Part shown: in pieces, positions 60,801 through 64,000 of the stretch | How the letters are laid out: the number at the start of each line of letters is the position of its first letter | Numbering within the stretch: position 1 is the stretch's first letter | NCBI RefSeq assembly: GCF_000002995.4 | Contig: NW_025062476.1 | Location: forward strand, 7,624,501 to 7,688,500 | Origin: Brugia malayi | Taxonomy: Eukaryota > Nematoda > Chromadorea > Rhabditida > Onchocercidae | DNA length: 64,000 bases | Reading direction: 5' to 3' | Made by a program: the position numbers and the translations under genes | Notes under the pieces: generated by a model | Told to the model about the DNA's origin: nothing | Databases searched by the model: none | The model's input: only the letters and a program-made list of their open reading frames with translations

Positions 60801-63756
60801 TTAAACAGCAGTTCTTGATTATGATCAATTATATGTTTGTAACAGTATATTTCTTCGGATAGTGAATAGCTTTAATCTCGGCGAAATTGGATGAGTGATT
60901 TTTAAGTGATATCACTTTCGATTTTTTTATAACACCTGTTCATCTGATGTGCTTACTATCATATGCTTGAATTTCAGGATTCAGAGGTACCACAATGACT
61001 TGTCTACATAGTCTAGTTGATTTACTAATAGAAATGACAACTTCTGAAGCTCCATTTGCACTCCCATTTGCTGCGCTTTTCGAACCAACACTTCGATTAA
61101 TGGTAAGCTATTGTTTTATGATTTTATCGTGGGCAAGTATTGCAAACAAATAGGTTACGAACTCCAATTGTTAAGAATTTCCAACTTTTGTTTTATGGAA
61201 AATTTTAGTTCAGTTTTCGATCAGTTATATTACTTTTAATTTCAGTTTGTTTACATCTCTTAACATCCATCCTCTAATGATGCTATGCAAAAGTTATATT
61301 TAACTTTTTCTTTTGCAGTTGCGACTGGTATCAATAAACTGTAGTTGTTCAACTGTTATCCTTAGGTTTTTCCGCTCAAACCACGACCTTATTTATCGCT
61401 TAACATCTTTTCTATTGCTTTTGGATACAAAAACGCATAGCGATGAAGAGGAAGATATGGTGCTAAAGAATTTAAAAATCACTATTCAAGGACTGGTGTT
61501 ACATTTAAGCGCAGTTGAATTGTCTTCTCTGTTACAGAATCGTCACTACAGGTTTACTTTTGTTTATGTTACTGGCGCATTCCCTTAATGCTTTGGATTT
61601 CTTGCAGTGGAATCACACTTCAGATTATTATTATTGTTTTGGAGACTTAATAGTTTCTGTGTCCCATCTTGATGGGTCACATTTGATGAAACAAATATTA
61701 TCAATGTTATAACTCTAGTTAACCAGTTATAAATCTCCATGTGTTTGGGGCATTTCATTATTATCTTATTGTGGTCAGTTTTTGATTGTGGTGAATTTGG
61801 GGGAACTGAATTGCAACCCATTTAGTGAGCCCAAAAATTTGAATCAGTTTTGTTCTAGTCAGCCAAAACGTTACTTTCATCTTATGCTATCGCAGAGGGA
61901 TGATGTAATGGAAGAGCAAAATTCAGCAGTTGAGCAAGCACTGGGACAAAGTGATATTGGCTACACCCCAAATAAACAAAGGGATGAAGAAGGTTGGATG
62001 TGATAGCTTAAGACTCGTTGAATTGAATTTTACCGTGATTTATTTATTGACTCAAAGCAGATTTCGTTTTTTAGATTTTTAAAAATATTTCAAATTGCAG
62101 ATAAGAATTAGTTGATTGTCCGCTCCTTTTTAAGTTCGTGGGATTTGTGGAGTAAAATATGGACTAATGTCAAAATGGTTTTTTTCTAGAGTGGCCTTTT
62201 TTATGGAGATTACTAAGAACTAAAGCTAATTTTAATGAAATGGAGATTCCGGTAATGGAATTGCTTAATACAAAAAGACTGGAGCAGGTTATTCATTTTT
62301 TTTACACAATACTTCGTTGCTGTAGTATGAAAATGCATATTTGTTTAGACCAAAATTGAAGAGATTTATTTACCAAAGCAAAAATAATTTTGTAATGCTG
62401 AGTGATTCTCAGAGAATTCTGCGAATCAGTTGGATGAAATGAAATGCACTATTGCATGAAAACTATGTTGTATAGTTTCCAGATCTTGTCGTTATGTTTG
62501 CGTCCCACATCTGCAAATGTTCAGCAATGTGATATCGAGCATTTAAACTGGTTACTTTGTAGAGAATTTAGCATGGTTGCTAATGAAATGCAGCCCAAAT
62601 TCAATTTTGGAATTTCACAGGTATGTGAATATATGAAATTTCACAGCAATTTTGGAATTTCACAGGTATTATAAATCCATTGCTATTTACTTGAGTTCAG
62701 AAAGTGAAGGTAATGTAATGGGATTATTATCCCATTAAAAAAAGCTTGTGCTTTGCTTTTGAAGAATTTCGTTTTTAGTATTTATTTACAGGATACTAAG
62801 CAATTGCTTCAATACTGCACAACTTATAACCTCATGAAAAATGCAGAAGCGTCACTGCGACAGCTTCTTTCTGGTTGGCTATCGTTTGTAAATGTTCTCG
62901 CTATATTTTGTCCGGTTCCATTTCTTACCCTGGGCAAGTTTTTTCATTTGTAATTAATGTCGTTTTTCTTGAAATAGGTTTTTTGCTTCATCATTATTTA
63001 ATTTTATACATTAGGCGATATTTCAAAAAGAACTTGACAAGTTGTTTATAATACTGTTCTATGTGAATTGTTTTCAGAAGTTCAGTACCAGTATCTCTTA
63101 GATGCATTATATATTTTACTAAACTATGCTTCGGATACGTACAGAGATGCAAAACTATCCTCAGCAGTTTCTCAGTGTCTTCTAAGGTTGTATATTTTGA
63201 TTATTATAAATTTTTAAGCATAAAAGCTTAACGATATCCGTAATTGATTACTATAAAATTTGTCTTGAAAATTTTTCTACAGATTGACTGCTTCGATCTG
63301 TGCACTACTAAAGAGTTTGAAAGAAGAAGTTGTTGAGTTTAGAACCACTATTACTGATGTTGCTGATGTTTTGATTCGGTTTCTGATACAACCAGGCACG
63401 TTTATTCTACTTCATGCTTTACTTATACATGATAGTTTTTATTTGCTATTGAAAATTTGTATTTTTTTAACTGTCATTTTAATTTTAAGTGTTAGTTTCC
63501 AGGTAAACGGTCGTTACAGACGAAGCTAGATTTATATGCTTGCATTTCGCTTATTTTAAACTATTCAACTGAAGCACTTGTTTCGGAGAGAGAGGAATAT
63601 CAGGACATTTCTCGTTCCGATGATGACTTTCTCTTTGGTTTAACAACATTAAAAATTGCACAGCAAGATATTTTGCGAAATGCGCTCACAAAGTATGGAC
63701 ATGAACTAATTTCACTGTTGTCCAAAGATATTTGTGATTCACCATCAGGACTTAGA
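54708..63756 (+). CDS. Nucleoporin NUP205 (C. elegans npp-3), 26 exons visible, 3' end outside window
   Basis: 26 exons give 1,434 codons in a single frame. The protein is an all-helical solenoid scaffold nucleoporin of the inner ring of the nuclear pore, binding NUP93 and NUP35 in the family (established for NUP205/Nup192). Family-matching segments in order: EAIIISDLF, HFPFLTRGL, the Q-A helix in exon 7, SWDHFW, IPLVLKGALFRCLASL, TTMTCLHSLVDLL, MEIPVMELL and SLRQLLSGW. Human NUP205 is 2,012 residues; the visible part reaches roughly its residue 1,560, so about a quarter lies beyond 64,000. NUP188, a paralogue with the same fold, is less likely given these matches. Start: ATG at 54708, 9 nt after an acceptor. 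Three introns appear to use GC donors. The exon 19/20 junction is the weakest point. Confidence 0.93.
54937..55102 (+). CDS. NUP205 exon 2
   Basis: EAIIISDLFNCDEFDALELV matches EAFILSDLFDIGELAAVELL of the human protein. Acceptor ttctttt-ag, donor GTAATA, phase 1. Confidence 0.93.
55103..55482 (+). other. NUP205 intron 2
   Basis: 380 bp, with an 18-T run at 55402-55419. Nothing else seen. Confidence 0.85.
55483..55580 (+). CDS. NUP205 exon 3
   Basis: HFPFLTRGLCAVVCYYDSHR matches HFPGLTRGLVAVLLYWDGKR. Donor AAA|GTAAGT. Confidence 0.95.
55768..55873 (+). CDS. NUP205 exon 4
   Basis: Continues the ALAEFK helix and ends RRLI. Acceptor attacag, donor GTACAG, phase 1. Confidence 0.88.
56009..56100 (+). 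CDS. NUP205 exon 5
   Basis: VLQTVNVQSELQSL matches VLTLVSQIDVNNEFEKL; PKHQEI matches EKHRKEV. Donor ATT|GTAGGT, phase 0. Confidence 0.88.
56209..56431 (+). CDS. NUP205 exon 6
   Basis: ELIEDTLENCAQTLHLICSS matches the human DLIKECRQSLAESLFAWACQ region. Donor GTAATT, phase 1. Confidence 0.92.
56560..56703 (+). CDS. NUP205 exon 7
   Basis: Acceptor gattctcag at 56551-56559. LEDWQDSCLQASLQFA matches LWKLPGLQATVRLA. A competing acceptor, tttcacag, ends at 56525 in a frame that hits TAG at 56678. The 56560 start keeps phase and homology on both sides. Donor GTTTAG, phase 1. Confidence 0.8.
56830..57005 (+). CDS. NUP205 exon 8
   Basis: LEKAVDGLAFQFIRKCVIS matches AMAELAIADNVFLFLMESVV by position. 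Acceptor tttgatag, donor CAG|GTTAAT, phase 0. Confidence 0.88.
57185..57367 (+). CDS. NUP205 exon 9
   Basis: LHFENFIRCIADLYDGDS matches RRDLEHLMLLIGELYKKNP. Acceptor actattttag, donor GTGAGT, phase 0. Confidence 0.9.
57630..57780 (+). CDS. NUP205 exon 10
   Basis: EELVKFLRNCRQLISPVLQV and LDMLKNICKCRESACFIFGL match the human KFVRQMGDLLPPTIYIPYLKMLQGLA region. Donor GTACAA, phase 1. Confidence 0.9.
57875..58074 (+). CDS. NUP205 exon 11
   Basis: STLSWDHFWTAMHDYLGLF matches PVSWEHFFHSLMLYHEHL; ELAGLVAWVQLVEIV matches DGLIAFLQLTSTI. Donor AAT|GTAAGG. Confidence 0.94.
58240..58464 (+). CDS. NUP205 exon 12
   Basis: AIPLVLKGALFRCLASLA matches SIPPVLKAELLKTLAAFG. Donor CAA|GTATAT, phase 0. Confidence 0.94.
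58597..58788 (+). CDS. NUP205 exon 13
   Basis: DELETRECTFKCYDSSIGFL matches the human NEIESRCEEYPLTRAFCQLI. The acceptor ctgttgaag is atypical for this gene (no pyrimidine before AAG), but phase and homology agree. Donor ATG|GTCTTT. Confidence 0.85.
58964..59104 (+). CDS. NUP205 exon 14
   Basis: WHLCSAACDALYNFLHHYAI matches WEVAEVVLEVFYKLLRDYEP; LNDSPVF matches LNESPML. Donor TCG|GTAAGA, phase 0. Confidence 0.93.
59399..59653 (+). CDS. NUP205 exon 15
   Basis: REAAVLSVLRLLDVSVSLHA corresponds to EKAVQHCLALLNLTLQKEN. Acceptor gaattcag, donor CAG|GTACTG, phase 0. Confidence 0.88.
59950..60148 (+). CDS. NUP205 exon 16
   Basis: KHIYYVVSILRELCCQPSIQ matches the human NVVNIARYL to ILCCISCNSNIQ segment. 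Donor GTTTGA, phase 1. Confidence 0.9.
60282..60446 (+). CDS. NUP205 exon 17
   Basis: VRGETARLFIEMCSSSIEND matches IRHETRIHILNLLITSLECN; NLVYLFCGLRMPDL matches NLALYLLGFELKKP. The exon appears to end ACAG before a GC donor (GCGAGT at 60447), since only this choice keeps phase and gives the family length into exon 18. Confidence 0.85.
60447..60977 (+). other. NUP205 intron 17, apparent GC-AG
   Basis: 531 bp, donor GCGAGT, acceptor atttcag. The exon 17 frame stays open into this intron for about 50 more codons, but that read-through is AT-driven and does not resemble the family. Confidence 0.7.
60978..61102 (+). CDS. NUP205 exon 18
   Basis: FRGTTMTCLHSLVDLLIEM matches VLGCPRTCLHAILNILEKG. Donor ATG|GTAAGC, phase 0. 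Confidence 0.93.
61319..61561 (+). CDS. NUP205 exon 19 (3' boundary uncertain)
   Basis: INCSCSTVILRFFRSNHDLI matches CACSDTSGPTMRYLRTSQDF; LKNLKITIQGLVLHL follows. Possible donors are after 61551 (GTTTAC, phase 2), 61561 (GTTTAT, phase 0) and 61567 (GTTACT, phase 0). The phase-0 choices join exon 20 directly. A small extra exon around 61610-61660 cannot be excluded. Confidence 0.75.
61779..61992 (+). CDS. NUP205 exon 20
   Basis: FLIVVNLGELNCNPFSE aligns with LLHLLLDDMPVKPYSD, followed by a charged, lineage-variable insertion. Acceptor gtggtcag, donor GTTGGA, phase 1. Confidence 0.75.
62190..62287 (+). CDS. NUP205 exon 21
   Basis: LWRLLRTKANFNEMEIPVME matches RKILNILDSIDFSQEIPEPL. Acceptor ttttctag, donor CAG|GTTATT, phase 0. 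Confidence 0.9.
62483..62620 (+). CDS. NUP205 exon 22, with a duplicated donor
   Basis: CDIEHLNWLLCREFSMVANE matches CNVKLLHRVLVAEVNALQG. Donor CAG|GTATGT after 62620. A second copy of the exon end and donor ends at 62665 in the same frame and would add 15 residues. Confidence 0.88.
62602..62668 (+). repeat. Direct repeat of an exon end with its splice donor
   Basis: The 22-bp string running through ttttggaatttcacaggta occurs at 62602-62623 and again from 62647, offset 45 bp. Both copies include a GTA donor. Confidence 0.95.
62792..62933 (+). CDS. NUP205 exon 23
   Basis: ASLRQLLSGWLSFVNVLAI matches ESWRQLVEIILTACPQDLI. Ends CTGG before GCAAGT, the usual sequence of nematode GC donors; phase 1 then fits exon 24. 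Confidence 0.88.
63078..63186 (+). CDS. NUP205 exon 24
   Basis: YQYLLDALYILLNYASDTYR corresponds to IIRDILQDVHDKILDDEAAQ. Acceptor gttttcag, donor GTTGTA, phase 2. Confidence 0.9.
63283..63395 (+). CDS. NUP205 exon 25
   Basis: LTASICALLKSLKEE matches FTLTAHLSQAVLTEQ. The exon ends CCAG before GCACGT. The nearby GT donor (GTTTAT, four bases on) would give an immediate stop with exon 26. Confidence 0.85.
63503..63756 (+). CDS. NUP205 exon 26, last exon in window
   Basis: KRSLQTKLDLYACISLILNY matches QRVRTHLYGSLLYYLQ; AQQDILRNALTKYGHELISL matches QRENIAIIESYGAALMEVV. Donor AGA|GTAAGC, phase 0. The remaining 63757-64000 is intron, and the rest of the gene is beyond the window. Confidence 0.93.
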
Positions 63757-64000
63757 GTAAGCTTTATTTAATTCTTTATTAAGCTAAAGAAATTCTCTTT
63801 CTGAATTACTGAAGTTTGGTTATCAAACATACTTCAAAAAATATGTTGATCATTTTGTTGTACAAATACTCTAACGTAAATAACATTAACGTTTCCGGTC
63901 AGTTTTTCATTCAGACAGTTGTAATTGCAGAATCTTTGTTATTCTTTTGAGTCGTAATCAGATTAAAAAGTCATTTCCTGTTTTTACATTTTTTTTTACA

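Noticed and set aside
37498..63756. EGL-27 and NUP205 as a nematode operon
   Set aside because: The 3.4-kb gap is much larger than typical operon spacing, and no downstream-gene spliced-leader evidence can be read from DNA alone.
1..64000. CRISPR arrays, insertion sequences or bacterial-type operons
   Set aside because: None seen; the window is eukaryotic with intron-rich genes.

Overview
This is a eukaryotic, AT-rich window. Its coding part is split into many short exons with TTTTCAG-type acceptors and short introns, and the proteins are metazoan. The splice style, gene structure and base composition suggest a nematode, most likely a filarial or other spirurid (clade III) species. That assignment is inference: no species marker was seen.

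Layout: (1) Positions 1 to about 37,400 hold no gene I can support. The block is AT-rich DNA with simple repeats, two perfect short-loop palindromes (3408-3477 and 14151-14191), one 412-bp inverted-repeat element resembling a MITE or foldback transposon (17373-17784), and a small tandem duplication. A TATA-like box at 36436 and a candidate first exon at 37498 mark its right edge. (2) Positions 37,498-51,323 (+) hold an EGL-27/RERE-type chromatin co-repressor reconstructed from 18 exons, about 1,059 residues: BAH, ELM2, SANT, a GATA-type zinc finger and an atrophin-like C-terminal half. (3) Positions 51,324-54,698 are intergenic or 3'UTR. (4) Positions 54,708 to past the right edge (+) hold the scaffold nucleoporin NUP205 (C. 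elegans npp-3). 26 exons give 1,434 codons, about the first three-quarters of the protein, and the gene continues beyond 64,000.

The two genes are both conserved nuclear proteins, one a transcriptional co-repressor and one an inner-ring pore component. They lie on the same strand about 3.4 kb apart; nothing in the sequence links their functions. The NUP205 start has an acceptor 10 nt upstream of the ATG, as expected for spliced-leader addition.

I found no convincing new biological system. The observations most worth checking are three apparent GC-AG introns within 3 kb of NUP205, a duplicated in-frame splice donor and a pair of competing acceptors in the same gene, and the perfect palindromes and inverted-repeat element in the gene-poor half. 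Exon boundaries were set by eye from splice consensus, phase and recalled family homology; no alignment was run.
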